Below are positions 36,064-45,757 of a stretch of 64,000 bases of DNA, piece by piece. The position numbers were made by a program, and so were the translations under genes. This DNA is from Paraplanobispora siamensis. Lineage in GTDB: Bacteria > Actinomycetota > Actinomycetes > Streptosporangiales > Streptosporangiaceae. The stretch covers positions 33,254-97,253 of the forward strand of contig NZ_BOOJ01000065.1 in NCBI RefSeq assembly GCF_016863175.1, given 5' to 3'. The notes beneath the pieces are model-generated. The model made no database searches and had not been told where the DNA came from. It was given only the letters and a program-made list of their open reading frames with translations. Numbering within the stretch: the stretch's first letter is position 1; each line of letters begins with the position of its first letter.

Positions 36064-38616
36064 TCAGGAGCGCGCCGGCTCCAGGCGGACCGTCTCCAGC
36101 GGGATCAGGACCGGCTTGACCTGGTCGCGCTCGGGCTCGAAGGAGATCGACGGGTCCGGGGTGCCGGGCGCGTTGACGAAGGAGACGAAGCGCCGCAGCC
36201 GCTCCGGGTCCTCCAGCACGGCGCGCCACTCGTCGGCGTAGCCGGCCACGTGCCGCTCCATCTGCGCCTCCAGCTCGGCGCAGATGCCCAGGGAGTCCTC
36301 CAGCACGACTTCCTTGACGTAGTCCAGGCCCTGGTTCTCCAGCCACACCGAGGTGCGCTGGAGCCGGTCGGCGGTGCGGATGTAGAACATCAGGAACCGG
36401 TCGATGACCCGGATCAGCTCGTCGGTGGACAGGTCCGAGGCGAACAGGTCGGCGTGCCGCGGGGTGAAGCCGCCGTTGCCGCCGACGTAGAGGTTCCAGC
36501 CCTGCTCGGTGGCGATGATCCCGAAGTCCTTGCCGCGGGCCTCGGCGCACTCGCGGGCGCAGCCGGAGACGGCCGACTTCAGCTTGTGCGGCGAGCGCAG
36601 CCCGCGGTAACGCAGCTCCAGGGCGATGGCCAGGCCCACCGAGTCCTGCACGCCGTACCGGCACCAGGTCGAGCCGACGCAGGACTTCACCGTGCGCAGC
36701 GCCTTGCCGTAGGCGTGCCCGGACTCGAAGCCCGCGTCCACCAGGCGCTTCCAGATCAGCGGGAGCTGCTCCACCCGCGCCCCGAACAGGTCGATCCGCT
36801 GCCCGCCGGTGATCTTCGTGTAGAGGCCGAAGTCGCGGGCGACCTCGCCGATCACGATGAGCTTGTCGGGGGTGATCTCCCCGCCGGGGATGCGCGGGAC
36901 CACCGAGTAGGTGCCGTTGCGCTGGATGTTGGCCAGGAAGTGGTCGTTGGTGTCCTGCAGCGCCGCCTGCTCGCCGTCGAGGATGTGGCCGTTGCCGAGC
37001 GAGGCCAGGATCGAGGCCACGGTGGGCTTGCAGACGTCGCAGCCGCGTCCGGTGCCGTGCTCGGCGATGAGCTGGGAGAAGGTCGTGATGCCGCGCACCC
37101 GGACGATGTCGAACAGCTCGGCCCGGCTGTAGGCGAAGTGCTCGCACAAAGCCTTGGAGACCTCGACGCCGGACTTGATCAGGATCTGCTTGAGCATCGG
37201 CACGCAGCTGCCGCAGGCGGTGCCGGCGCGGGTGCACGACTTGATCCCCGCCACGTCGGTGAGGCCCTCGTCCGCGATGGCGGAGCAGATCCGGCCCTTG
37301 GTCACGTTGTTGCAGGAGCAGACCTGCGCGTCGTCGGGCAGGTCCATGTTCGACGGGCCGCCGGTGAACAGCAGCTCGCTGGGCGAGCCCGGCAGCTCGC
37401 GGCCGACGAAGGGCTTGAGCGTGTTGTACGGCGCCGCGTCGCCGACGCAGATCCCGCCGAGCAGGGTGCGGGCGTCGTCGCTGACGAACAGCTTCTGGTA
37501 GACGCCGGTGACCGGATCCATGAACGTCACGTCCAGCGCGCCGTCCATGGCGCCGAACTGGGCCACCTCCACGCCCAGCAGCTTGAGCTTGGTGGACATG
37601 TCGACGGGGGCGAAGGCCGCCTCGCCGCCGAGGATGCGGTCGGCGGCGACCTCGGCCATGGTGAAGCACGGCCCGACGAGCCCGTAGACCATGCCCTCGT
37701 GCAGGGCGCACTCCCCCACCGCGTAGATCGCCGGGTCACTGGTGCGCATCCCGTCGTCCACGACGATGCCGCCGCGCTCGCCGACGTCCAGGCCGCCGGC
37801 CCTGGCCAGCTCGTCGCGCGGGCGCACGCCGGCGGAGAAGACCACCACCTGCGTCTCGATCGTCTCCCCGTCCGGCTTGACCAGCCCGTTCACCCGGCCG
37901 TCCGGCCCGGCGACGATCTCCTTGACCCCGGCCCCGGTGTGCACGTTCAGCCCGAGGCTCTCGATGTGGCCGCGCAGCACCGCGCCGCCGCCCTCGTCCA
38001 CCTGGCGGGGCATGAGCCAGCCGCCCATCTCCACCACGTGCGTCGCCAGGCCCAGCCCGCGCAGCGCGTCGGCCGCCTCGAGGCCGAGCAGCCCGCCGCC
38101 GATGACCACCCCGGACACGGCGTCCTGCGAGGCCTCCCGGATCGCGTCCAGGTCGTCGATGGTCCGGTAGACGAAGCAGCCGTCGAGGTCCCTGCCCGGC
38201 ACCGGCGGCACGAACGGGCTCGACCCGGTGGCCAGCACGAGGACGTCGTACGGCTCGGCGTGCCCGTCGGCGGTCGTGACGACCTTCGCCTCCCGGTCGA
38301 TCCCGGTGACCCGGGCCCCCAGCCGCAGCGTGACGCCCTCGGGCACCGGATAGGTCAGGTCCTCGGCGCTCTTGCCCGCCAGGTAGGAGGTCAGCGCCAC
38401 CCGGTCGTACGCGGGCCGGGGCTCCTCCCCCAGCACCGTGATCGTCCCCCCGAACCCCCGCCCGGTCAGCGTCTCCACCAACCGCGACGCCGTCGGCCCA
38501 TGCCCCACCACAACCAGGCGTGACACGGTCGCGCTCGCCTCCCCATTCGCTCCGCGTCCCGCTCGTCCCTCACGGAACGCTCCGCTCACTGCGTCGGCTC
38601 GCCGCTCGGACGTCAT
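36064..38616 (-). CDS. nirB: NADH-dependent assimilatory nitrite reductase large subunit
   Basis: An 850-aa cytoplasmic enzyme. Domains in order: FAD/NAD(P) oxidoreductase (about 15-330; VVVGHGPTASRLVETL, GVVIGGGLLGLEAADAL), a BFD-type [2Fe-2S] domain (about 430-490; CSCNNVTKG...CGSC), a further GCDVC segment, the ferredoxin-like half-domain, and the siroheme/[4Fe-4S] domain with CVGSTWC and GCARECAE supplying four cysteines. All expected cofactor sites are present. ATG 38616 is chosen for GAGGAG six bases upstream; the frame opens earlier at 38634 and beyond. It lies 29 bp after the FAD/BFD protein gene in the nitrate operon. Confidence 0.95.
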   Translation of the reverse strand: MTSERRADAVSGAFREGRAGRGANGEASATVSRLVVVGHGPTASRLVETLTGRGFGGTITVLGEEPRPAYDRVALTSYLAGKSAEDLTYPVPEGVTLRLGARVTGIDREAKVVTTADGHAEPYDVLVLATGSSPFVPPVPGRDLDGCFVYRTIDDLDAIREASQDAVSGVVIGGGLLGLEAADALRGLGLATHVVEMGGWLMPRQVDEGGGAVLRGHIESLGLNVHTGAGVKEIVAGPDGRVNGLVKPDGETIETQVVVFSAGVRPRDELARAGGLDVGERGGIVVDDGMRTSDPAIYAVGECALHEGMVYGLVGPCFTMAEVAADRILGGEAAFAPVDMSTKLKLLGVEVAQFGAMDGALDVTFMDPVTGVYQKLFVSDDARTLLGGICVGDAAPYNTLKPFVGRELPGSPSELLFTGGPSNMDLPDDAQVCSCNNVTKGRICSAIADEGLTDVAGIKSCTRAGTACGSCVPMLKQILIKSGVEVSKALCEHFAYSRAELFDIVRVRGITTFSQLIAEHGTGRGCDVCKPTVASILASLGNGHILDGEQAALQDTNDHFLANIQRNGTYSVVPRIPGGEITPDKLIVIGEVARDFGLYTKITGGQRIDLFGARVEQLPLIWKRLVDAGFESGHAYGKALRTVKSCVGSTWCRYGVQDSVGLAIALELRYRGLRSPHKLKSAVSGCARECAEARGKDFGIIATEQGWNLYVGGNGGFTPRHADLFASDLSTDELIRVIDRFLMFYIRTADRLQRTSVWLENQGLDYVKEVVLEDSLGICAELEAQMERHVAGYADEWRAVLEDPERLRRFVSFVNAPGTPDPSISFEPERDQVKPVLIPLETVRLEPARS

Positions 38617-38645
38617 ACCCGTCTCCTCAATCATGTTCTCCCGGT

Positions 38646-40058
38646 TCACGCGGAGACCCCTTCCTGCTCGCACAGCCAGCCGACGATGCCCTCGACCGCG
38701 TCGCGGCAGCTGCCGCAGCCGGTCGTGGCGCGGGTGGCGGCGGCCACGGCCGCCACGTCGCGGGCGCCGGACTCCCAGCAGGCGCGGATCTGGCCCTTGG
38801 TCACGTTGTTGCACTGGCAGACCTTGGCGGCGTCCGGCATGCGGACCGGGCTGTCGGCGACCGGCGCCCCGGCCAGGCCGGGGAACAGCAGCCCCGCCCG
38901 GTCGCCGGGCAGCGGCCCGCCCCGGTCGAACAGCTGGGTGAGCGTGCCCACCGCCGCCGTCTCGCCAAGCAGGATGGCCCCCACCAGGCGGCCGTCGCGG
39001 ATGACGAGCTTGCGGTAGGTGCCGCGGGCCCGGTGGCTGAAGCGCACCACCTCGGCCGAGGTGTCGGAGGACTCGTCCACGTGCGTCTCGCCCATCGCCG
39101 CCAGCTCGACGCTCTTGGCCTTCAGCCGGGTCACCAGGCGCGACCCGCGGTAGCGGGCGCCCTTGTCGGCGCCGGTGACCAGGTCGGCGACCACGGAGGC
39201 CTGCTCCCACGCCGGGGCGACCAGGCCGTAGACGGTGCCCGCGTGCTCGGCGCACTCGCCGATCGCGTAGATCGCCGGGTCGCTCGTGCGCATCTCGTCG
39301 TCGACGACGATCCCGCGCGCCACCTTCAGTCCCGCCTCCACCGCCAGGCCGGTCACCGGCCGGACCCCGCAGGAGAGCACCACCAGGTCGGCCTCGACCG
39401 TCTCACCGCCGGCCAGCCTTACGCCCCCGTCGAGGATCTCCTCGACCACGACGCCGGTGCGGGTCTCCACGCCCAGCCCCGCCAGGGTCTCCCCCAGCAC
39501 CACTCCCGCCTCGGGGTCGAGCTGGCGCTCCATCAGGTGACCGGCCAGGTGCAGCAGGGTCACCGGGAGCCCGCGCCCGGCCAGCCCGCGCGCCGCCTCG
39601 ATGCCGAGCAGCCCGCCGCCGACCACCACCGCGCGCCGGGCCGTGCCGGCCGCGGCGAGGATCGCCTGGCAGTCGTCCAGCGTCCGGAAGGCGATGGCGC
39701 GCCCGGCGCCGGGCACCGGCGGCACGATCGCCTCGCTCCCGGTGGCCAGCACGAGGACGTCGTACGGCTCCCGCTCACCGTCGGCGGTGATCACGACCTG
39801 CGCCTCACGGTCGACCGCCGTCACCTCGACGCCCGGCCGGGCCGTCACGTCATGGTCGGCGTACCAGGCGGGGTCCAGCAGCCGCACCTGATCGGCGAGC
39901 ATGCTCCCGGCCACCACGTTCGACAGCAGCACGCGGTTGTAGGGCTGCCACGTCTCGGCGCCGAACACCGTCACCCGGACGTCCTTGTCCCGGGCGCGGA
40001 CCTCGCTCACCAGACGGGCTCCCGCCATCCCGTTGCCCACCACCACCAGCCGGGTCAT
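38646..40058 (-). CDS. FAD-dependent NAD(P)H reductase with BFD domain (nitrate reductase electron donor)
   Basis: A 470-aa flavoprotein. Its FAD and NAD motifs are VVVGNGMAGARLVSEV (residues 4-19) and AVVVGGGLLGIEAARG (near 140). A C-terminal BFD-like [2Fe-2S] domain carries CQCNNVTKGQI and CGSCRDAV. It resembles the N-terminal half of NirB without the siroheme part. In assimilatory systems such a protein passes electrons from NAD(P)H to the molybdenum nitrate reductase (NasB/NasC type). ATG 40058 overlaps the nasA stop by ATGA, supporting that pairing. Confidence 0.88.
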   Translation of the reverse strand: MTRLVVVGNGMAGARLVSEVRARDKDVRVTVFGAETWQPYNRVLLSNVVAGSMLADQVRLLDPAWYADHDVTARPGVEVTAVDREAQVVITADGEREPYDVLVLATGSEAIVPPVPGAGRAIAFRTLDDCQAILAAAGTARRAVVVGGGLLGIEAARGLAGRGLPVTLLHLAGHLMERQLDPEAGVVLGETLAGLGVETRTGVVVEEILDGGVRLAGGETVEADLVVLSCGVRPVTGLAVEAGLKVARGIVVDDEMRTSDPAIYAIGECAEHAGTVYGLVAPAWEQASVVADLVTGADKGARYRGSRLVTRLKAKSVELAAMGETHVDESSDTSAEVVRFSHRARGTYRKLVIRDGRLVGAILLGETAAVGTLTQLFDRGGPLPGDRAGLLFPGLAGAPVADSPVRMPDAAKVCQCNNVTKGQIRACWESGARDVAAVAAATRATTGCGSCRDAVEGIVGWLCEQEGVSA

Positions 40059-42220
40059 CCGACACGCTCCAGTCTCACGGCGCACACTTTGAACTCCGGC
40101 ATCCGCGACACCGGATCGAGCTCGGGATTGGTCAGCAGGTTGGCCCCGGCCCAGTGGAAGGGCATGAAGACGGTGTCGGCCCGGATCGCCGGGTTGACCC
40201 GGGCCACGCCCTCGGCCACGCCCCTGCGGCTGACCACCCGCAGGAGCTGACCCGCCGAGACCTCCAGGCGCTCGGCCAGGTCCGGGTGGACCTCGACGAA
40301 CGTCTCGTCGACCACCGCGTTGAGCGCGGCGATCCTGCGGGTCTGGGCGCCGCTCTGATAGTGGGCCAGCACCCGGCCGGTCGTCAGGTACAGCGGATAC
40401 TCCTCGTCGACGTCCTCGCCGGGGGGCCGGTGCTCGACGGGCACGAACCTGGCGCGGCCGTCGGGCGTGGGGAACCCGTCCAGGAAGGGACGGGGCGTGC
40501 CGGGGTGGTCCTCGGCCGGGCAGGGCCAGAAGACCCCGGTCTCGGCGGCGATCCGCTCATAGGTGATGCCCGCGTAGTCGGCGACGCCTCCGGCGCTGGC
40601 CCGGCGCAGCTCGTCGAAGACCTCGCGCGGCTCGGTGGAGAAGGCCCGCGCGGGGTCCGCGCCCGCGGACGCGTGCTCGCCGGAGAACAGGCCGCGCAGC
40701 CGTACGGCCAGGCCCTGGAGGATCTCCAGGTCGCTGCGCACCCCGGGCGGCGGGGTCACGGCCCGGCGCCGGAGCAGGACCCGGCCCTCCAGGTTGGTCA
40801 TCGTGCCGCCCTCCTCGGCCCACTGGGTGGTGGGGAAGACGACGTCGGCCATGGCCGCGGTCTCGGACATCACCAGGTCGGAGACCACGAGCAGGTCCAG
40901 GGAGCCCAGCCGCCCGGTCACGTGACCGGCGCGGGGCGCCGAGATCACCGGGTTGGAGCCGAACAGCAGCAGCGCCCGCGGGCCGCCGGCGGTGCCGAGC
41001 GCGTCGAGCAGCTCGTAGGCCGAGCGGCCGGGACCGGGCAGGTCCCGCGGGTCGACGCCCCAGACCCGCGCGACGTGCTCGCGGGCGGCGGGGTCGTCGA
41101 TCTTCCGGTACCCGGGGAGCTGGTCGGCCTTCTGGCCGTGCTCGCGGCCGCCCTGCCCGTTGCCCTGGCCGGTCACGCACCCGTAGCCGGAGCCGGGCCG
41201 GCCCGGCAGCCCGAGGGCCAGCGCCAGGTTGATGAAGGCGGTCACCGTGTCGGTGCCCTTGGCGTGCTGCTCGGCGCCGCGCCCGGTGAGGATCGCCGCC
41301 CGCCCCGCGCCGCCGAGGATCGCCACCGCCTGGCGCATGTGCGCGACCGGGACTCCGGTGATCCGCTCCACCCGCTCGGGCCACCAGGAGGCGACCGAGG
41401 TGCGCACGGCGTCGAAGCCCGTGGTGCGCCCGGCCACGTACGCCTCGTCAAGGTGGCCCTCGGTGATCGCCAGGTGGAGCAGGCCCAGGGCCAGCGCCAG
41501 GTCCGTGCCGGGCGTGGGCTGCAGGTGCAGGTCGGCCTGGCGGGCGGTCGCGGTGAGGCGGGGGTCGACGACGATGAGGCTGCCGCCCCGCTCGCGCATC
41601 GCGGTCAGGTGGCGCAGGAACGGCGGCATGGTCTCGGCCACGTTGCCGCCGGCCAGCAGCACCGCGTCCGCCTCGGCGAGGTCGGTGATCGGGAAGGGCA
41701 GGCCGCGGTCCATGCCGAAGGCCCGGTTGCTCGCGGCGGCGGCCGAGGACATGCAGAACCGGCCGTTGTAGTCGATCTGGCTGGTGCGCAGCACGGTCCT
41801 GGCGAACTTGCCGAGCTGGTAGGCCTTCTCGTTGGTGAGCCCGCCCCCGCCGAACACGGCCACGCCGTCGGAGCCGTGTTCTGCCTGCACCTGACGGATC
41901 CGGTCGGCCACGTAGTCCAGTGCCTCGTCCCAGCCGGCCGGCTCGCCGTGCAGAAGCGGGGTGGTGAGCCGTTGCCCGCCGGTGAGCAGCTCACCGGCGG
42001 TCCATCCCTTCTGGCACAGGCCCCCGGCGTTGGCCGGGACGTCCTGCCTCGGAGTGATCGTCACCGTCTCGCCCGCACCGCTCTCCTCACTGCCCGCCGC
42101 GACGTTCATGCCGCACTGCAGCGCGCAGTACGGGCAGTGCGTCGCCGTCGGCGCCTTCACAGGCGTCAGGACGGGAAGTGAGGTCGGCATGCGTCCGATA
42201 GTGCTTTCGAGCGGTTTCAC
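40055..42220 (-). CDS. nasA: Assimilatory nitrate reductase catalytic subunit
   Basis: A 721-aa cytoplasmic molybdopterin enzyme reducing nitrate to nitrite. The N-terminal [4Fe-4S] site is C29-x2-C32-x3-C36-x32-C69. The MGD-binding body follows (DYNGRFCMSSAAAA with the Mo-region Cys; GGNVAETMPPFLRHL; TGQGNGQGGREHG), then the C-terminal molydopterin-dinucleotide domain (LTTGRVLAHYQSG; MPFHWAGANLLTN). There is no twin-arginine signal, which fits an assimilatory NasA/NarB enzyme. The start is GTG 42220 with AAGGGA seven bases upstream. It lies 88 bp after narK. mobA at 57772 could supply the cofactor guanylyl step. Confidence 0.94.
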   Translation of the reverse strand: MKPLESTIGRMPTSLPVLTPVKAPTATHCPYCALQCGMNVAAGSEESGAGETVTITPRQDVPANAGGLCQKGWTAGELLTGGQRLTTPLLHGEPAGWDEALDYVADRIRQVQAEHGSDGVAVFGGGGLTNEKAYQLGKFARTVLRTSQIDYNGRFCMSSAAAASNRAFGMDRGLPFPITDLAEADAVLLAGGNVAETMPPFLRHLTAMRERGGSLIVVDPRLTATARQADLHLQPTPGTDLALALGLLHLAITEGHLDEAYVAGRTTGFDAVRTSVASWWPERVERITGVPVAHMRQAVAILGGAGRAAILTGRGAEQHAKGTDTVTAFINLALALGLPGRPGSGYGCVTGQGNGQGGREHGQKADQLPGYRKIDDPAAREHVARVWGVDPRDLPGPGRSAYELLDALGTAGGPRALLLFGSNPVISAPRAGHVTGRLGSLDLLVVSDLVMSETAAMADVVFPTTQWAEEGGTMTNLEGRVLLRRRAVTPPPGVRSDLEILQGLAVRLRGLFSGEHASAGADPARAFSTEPREVFDELRRASAGGVADYAGITYERIAAETGVFWPCPAEDHPGTPRPFLDGFPTPDGRARFVPVEHRPPGEDVDEEYPLYLTTGRVLAHYQSGAQTRRIAALNAVVDETFVEVHPDLAERLEVSAGQLLRVVSRRGVAEGVARVNPAIRADTVFMPFHWAGANLLTNPELDPVSRMPEFKVCAVRLERVG

Positions 42221-42308
42221 CGCTGGGTCCCTTCTGTTACCGCTGTGCTACAAGCCGCTAACCGGGTTCACGTTCGCCGCCCACCGGCTGTGAGCCGGGG
42301 CGGGCGGC

Positions 42309-43631
42309 TCAGACGCGGGCGGCGGCCAGGCTCGGCACCGGGCCGAAGGTGCGCAGGTAGCAGGCCCAGGTCACCACCGCGCACAGGGCGTAGAAGGCGG
42401 CGAAGGAGGCCAGCGCCGCGCCCGCTCCCCCGGTCGCGGCGATGGAGCTGCCGAAGCCGCGGTTGATGAAGAAGCCGCCGAAGGCGCCGATGGCGGAGAT
42501 GATCCCGACGGCGGCCGAGGCGTCGCGCTTGCCGACCACCAGGGCGGCCTCGTAGGCGGGGGTGCCCGGGGCCAGGCCGGCGGTGGCCTTGGCCCGGAAG
42601 ATAGCCGGGACCATCCGGTAGGTCGAGCCGTTGCCGACGCCGGTCGTGGCGATCAGCAGCATGTAGGCGGCGAAGAACAGGACGAAGCTGTGCTGGGCCA
42701 GGCCCTGCCAGACCAGCGCCACCGCGCCCGCCATCGCGCCGAAGTTGACCAGCGTCACGCGGGAGCCGCCGATCCGGTCGGCGAGCCAGCCGCCGAACGG
42801 GCGGATCAGCGATCCGACGAGCGGGCCGAGGAAGGCGAGGGTGACCAGCGACGCCTGCTCGGGGAACTGGCTCTTGATCAGCAGCGGGAAGGCGGTGGAG
42901 TAACCGATGAAGGAGCCGAAGGTGCCGATGTACAGCAGCGACATGATCCAGGTCTGGGCCCGCCCGGCGATCTTCAGCTGCTCACGCGGGTTGGCCCTGG
43001 CCACGGTCAGGTTGTCCATGAAGAAGTAGGCGCCGAGGGCGGCGGCCAGGATGAACGGGATCCAGAACAGGCCTGCGGCGGCCAGCCCGAAGGCGCCGAT
43101 GACCAGCGGCATGAGCAGCTGGACGGAGCTGACGCCGATGTTGCCGCCCGCGGCGTTGAGGCCGAGCGCGGAGCCCTGCTTGGACTGCGGGTAGAAGTAG
43201 GTGATGTTGGCCATGCTGGAGGCGAAGTTCCCCCCGCCCAGGCCCGCGGTGGCGGCGATCACCAGGAACACCCAGTACGGCGTGGCGGGATCGCTGACCG
43301 CCACGGCCAGCAGCACGGCCGGGATGAGCAGCATCAGGGCGCTGAACACCGTGAAGTTCCGGCCGCCGAACTTCGCCGGGCCGAAGGTGTAGGGGATGCG
43401 CAGGGCCGAGCCGATCAGGTTGGGCAGGGACACGATCCAGAAGAGCTGGTCGGTGGAGAACCTGTAGTCGCCCATCTTCACGGTCACGATGCTCCAGACC
43501 GTCCAGAGCGTGAACCCCAGATGCTCCGCGAAGATCGAGAAGATCAGGTTCCGGCGGGCGACCTTCTTGCCGCCCCCCTCCCAGAAGGCCGCGTCGTCCG
43601 GCCTCCACTCGCTGATCCAGCGCTTCGCCAT
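42309..43631 (-). CDS. narK: Nitrate/nitrite MFS transporter
   Basis: A 440-aa NarK/NasA-type major facilitator with 12 predicted helices. The nitrate signature GLGGGNFASSMANITYFYP is in helix 5 and a second glycine-rich GLNAAGGNIGVSSVQLL follows. It brings nitrate in or exchanges nitrate and nitrite. ATG 43631 has AGGAGG five bases upstream. It heads the nitrate operon; its upstream region contains a GlnR-like sequence. Confidence 0.94.
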   Translation of the reverse strand: MAKRWISEWRPDDAAFWEGGGKKVARRNLIFSIFAEHLGFTLWTVWSIVTVKMGDYRFSTDQLFWIVSLPNLIGSALRIPYTFGPAKFGGRNFTVFSALMLLIPAVLLAVAVSDPATPYWVFLVIAATAGLGGGNFASSMANITYFYPQSKQGSALGLNAAGGNIGVSSVQLLMPLVIGAFGLAAAGLFWIPFILAAALGAYFFMDNLTVARANPREQLKIAGRAQTWIMSLLYIGTFGSFIGYSTAFPLLIKSQFPEQASLVTLAFLGPLVGSLIRPFGGWLADRIGGSRVTLVNFGAMAGAVALVWQGLAQHSFVLFFAAYMLLIATTGVGNGSTYRMVPAIFRAKATAGLAPGTPAYEAALVVGKRDASAAVGIISAIGAFGGFFINRGFGSSIAATGGAGAALASFAAFYALCAVVTWACYLRTFGPVPSLAAARV

Positions 43632-43720
43632 CGTTCCTCCTGCTGCGGTTTTCCGGGAGCTTCGGTCCCGAAATCTAGGAGGACGGCGTTACGCACATTC
43701 ACACACGGTGATGGTGCACG

Positions 43721-43736
43721 GTTACGTGTGTCTAAC
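43721..43736. promoter_or_regulatory. Candidate GlnR box upstream of narK
   Basis: GTTAC-N6-CTAAC, which also fits an AC-N9-AC spacing, lies about 90 bp before narK. GlnR controls nitrate assimilation in actinobacteria and binds related sequences. A second GTTAC is at 43689-43693. The match is partial. Confidence 0.4.
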
Positions 43737-43867
43737 CGCTGTAATGAGCAATGCACACGTCGCACGGTTGCAACATGCCGGAAACATGGCCGGGTCCCCA
43801 GGCGGGGTTGAATGTGATCGTCCCGGGGAATCATCGGGACGCCGGTTCGTCACCTCGGGGAGTGCGC

Positions 43868-44347
43868 GTGACTGTCCAGCCGATCCGTCTGTTCGACGAT
43901 CCATCACTACGGACCGTAGCCGATTCCGTGACCACCTTCGACCGCGAACTGCGCCGGCTGGTGAAATCCCTGCAGGCCACCGTGCGCGCGGGCACCGGCA
44001 GGGCGGGCCTGGCGGCCCCGCAGATCGGCGTCCCGCTCCGGGTCTTCGTCTACGACGTCGAGGGCCGGTCGGGTCACCTGGTGAACCCGCGACTGGAGCT
44101 GTCCGAGCGCAGGGTCGTGGCCGACGAGGCGTGCCTGTCGGCCCCCGGCCGGTGGTGGCCGCTGGAGCGGTCCTACATGGTGACCGCCCGCGGCCGCGAC
44201 ATGTTCGGCAAGCCGGTCGTCGTACGCGCCCTGGGAACGCTCGCCCGGGTCCTGCAGCACGAGGCCGACCACCTGGACGGCGTGCTGTTCACCGACCGCC
44301 TCCCGCAGGAGGAGCGCGAACGGTTCCTGGAGACCGTCACCCCCTGA
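43868..44347 (+). CDS. def: Peptide deformylase
   Basis: A 159-aa metalloenzyme removing the N-formyl group from nascent proteins. Motif 1 is GLAAPQIGVP, motif 2 is EACLSAP and motif 3 is QHEADHLDG (metal His pair and catalytic Glu). Motif 2 has Ala where most deformylases have Gly (EGCLS); the metal Cys is retained, as in some actinobacterial second copies. GTG 43868 has GGGGAG five bases upstream. It diverges from narK. Confidence 0.92.
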   Translation: MTVQPIRLFDDPSLRTVADSVTTFDRELRRLVKSLQATVRAGTGRAGLAAPQIGVPLRVFVYDVEGRSGHLVNPRLELSERRVVADEACLSAPGRWWPLERSYMVTARGRDMFGKPVVVRALGTLARVLQHEADHLDGVLFTDRLPQEERERFLETVTP

Positions 44348-44353
44348 GAACGG

Positions 44354-44381
44354 CTCCGGTCCCGCAGCGGCGGGACCGGAG
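44354..44381. terminator. Bidirectional terminator hairpin between def and mshC
   Basis: A perfect 12-bp stem CTCCGGTCCCGC/GCGGGACCGGAG with an AGCG loop lies right after def and serves the convergent pair. Confidence 0.8.
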
Positions 44382-44445
44382 GCGCAGGAGGATCACGGGC
44401 CGGGGCCGCCGGGCCGGAGCCCGGCCCGGGTCCGCCGGCCGGGGC

Positions 44446-45669
44446 TCAGAGCCGGACGCCCAGCAGGGCGTCGGCGATGTCGCCTACCAGGGCGGGCGCC
44501 TGCGGGTCGGTGCCGCCCTCCGACAGCGCCCGCTCGGCCCAGGCGTCGATGACGGCCAGGATTCCCGGGGTGTCCAGGTCGGCGGAGAGCCGGGCGCGGA
44601 CCTCGGTGAGCACGGACCGGGCGTCCGGGCCGGTCTCCAGCCCCGCCGCCGAGCGCCAGCGCGCCAGCCGTACCTCGGCGGAGGCCAGCTGGTCGGCGGT
44701 CCACTCCCAGTCGGCGCGATAGTGGTGGGCGAGCAGGGCCAGCCGGATGGCCATCGGGTCGGCCTGCCGGCGCAGCTTGGAGACGAAGACCAGGTTGCCC
44801 TTGGACTTGGACATCTTCTCGCCGTCGAGGGCGACCATGCCCGCGTGGGCGTAGGACTTGGCGAACGGCCACTCGCCGGTGACGATGTGGCCTTCATGGG
44901 CGCCGCACTCGTGGTGCGGGAAGATCAGGTCGGACCCGCCGCCGGAGACGTCGAACCCGCTGCCGAGGTTGGCCAGCGCGATCGTGGTGCACTCGACGTG
45001 CCAGCCGGGCCTGCCCGGCCCCAGCGGCGAGGGCCACGACGGCTCACCCGGGCGCTCGGCGCGCCACAGCAGCCAGTCCAGCGGGTGCTTCTTGCCCGGC
45101 CGGTCGGGGTCGCCGCCGCGCTCGCCGAACAGGGCGAGCATGCGCTCCTCGGAGTATCCGGAGACGGCGCCGAACTTGAGGGCCGCGGCGACGTCGAAGT
45201 AGACGTCGCCGTCGATGTCGTAGACGGCGCCCTTGTCGCGCAGGCGCACGATCAGCTCGGCGACCTGGTCGATGACCTCGGTGACGCCGACGTACTCGCG
45301 CGGCGGGAGGATGCGCAGCGCCTCCATGTCGGTCCTGAACAGCTCGATCTCGCGCTCGGCGAGCTCCCGCCAGTCCTGCCCCGTCTGCTCGGCCCGCTCC
45401 AGCAGCGGGTCGTCGACGTCGGTGGCGTTCTGCGTGTAGTGGACCTCGTGCCCGGCGTCCCGCCAGGCCCGGTTGACCAGGTCGAAGGCGAGATAGGTGT
45501 TGGCGTGGCCCAGGTGGGTGGCGTCGTAGGGAGTGATGCCGCAGACGTACATCCGCGCCACCGGACCGGGCCGGGTGGGCAGAACCTCCCGCGCGGCGGT
45601 GTCGAACAGCCGCAGCGGATCACCGACACCAGGAAGCCGAGGGACCTTCGGCGCAGACCACGATCTCAT
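44446..45669 (-). CDS. mshC: Mycothiol ligase MshC (Cys:GlcN-Ins ligase)
   Basis: A 407-aa ATP-dependent enzyme joining cysteine to glucosaminyl-inositol in mycothiol synthesis, evolved from cysteinyl-tRNA synthetase. It begins with the MshC-specific [14 protein letters not shown]. Zinc-binding C43 (YVCGITPYD), the HLGH motif (52-55) and KMSKS (EKMSKSKGN, near 288) are present, and the tRNA anticodon domain is absent. Length is typical. ATG 45669 is the start. Its presence marks the organism as an actinobacterium that makes mycothiol. Confidence 0.96.
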   Translation of the reverse strand: MRSWSAPKVPRLPGVGDPLRLFDTAAREVLPTRPGPVARMYVCGITPYDATHLGHANTYLAFDLVNRAWRDAGHEVHYTQNATDVDDPLLERAEQTGQDWRELAEREIELFRTDMEALRILPPREYVGVTEVIDQVAELIVRLRDKGAVYDIDGDVYFDVAAALKFGAVSGYSEERMLALFGERGGDPDRPGKKHPLDWLLWRAERPGEPSWPSPLGPGRPGWHVECTTIALANLGSGFDVSGGGSDLIFPHHECGAHEGHIVTGEWPFAKSYAHAGMVALDGEKMSKSKGNLVFVSKLRRQADPMAIRLALLAHHYRADWEWTADQLASAEVRLARWRSAAGLETGPDARSVLTEVRARLSADLDTPGILAVIDAWAERALSEGGTDPQAPALVGDIADALLGVRL

Positions 45670-45757
45670 GTAGTGAGCCTATCCAGCAGACAGACCGCCC
45701 GAATCGCCCCGGGCGGTGAATACAGGGCATACACCACAACTTCTGGGGCAGGGCCGA

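Noticed and set aside
36064..39255. Single 1063-residue protein starting inside the upstream flavoprotein gene
   Set aside because: The frame is open by chance through 38616-39255; the ribosome site and protein similarity place the nirB start at 38616.
38646..40058. A second nirB or a broken nirB copy
   Set aside because: It has its own start, intact FAD, NAD and BFD motifs and a natural end; it is a separate electron-transfer protein, not a fragment.
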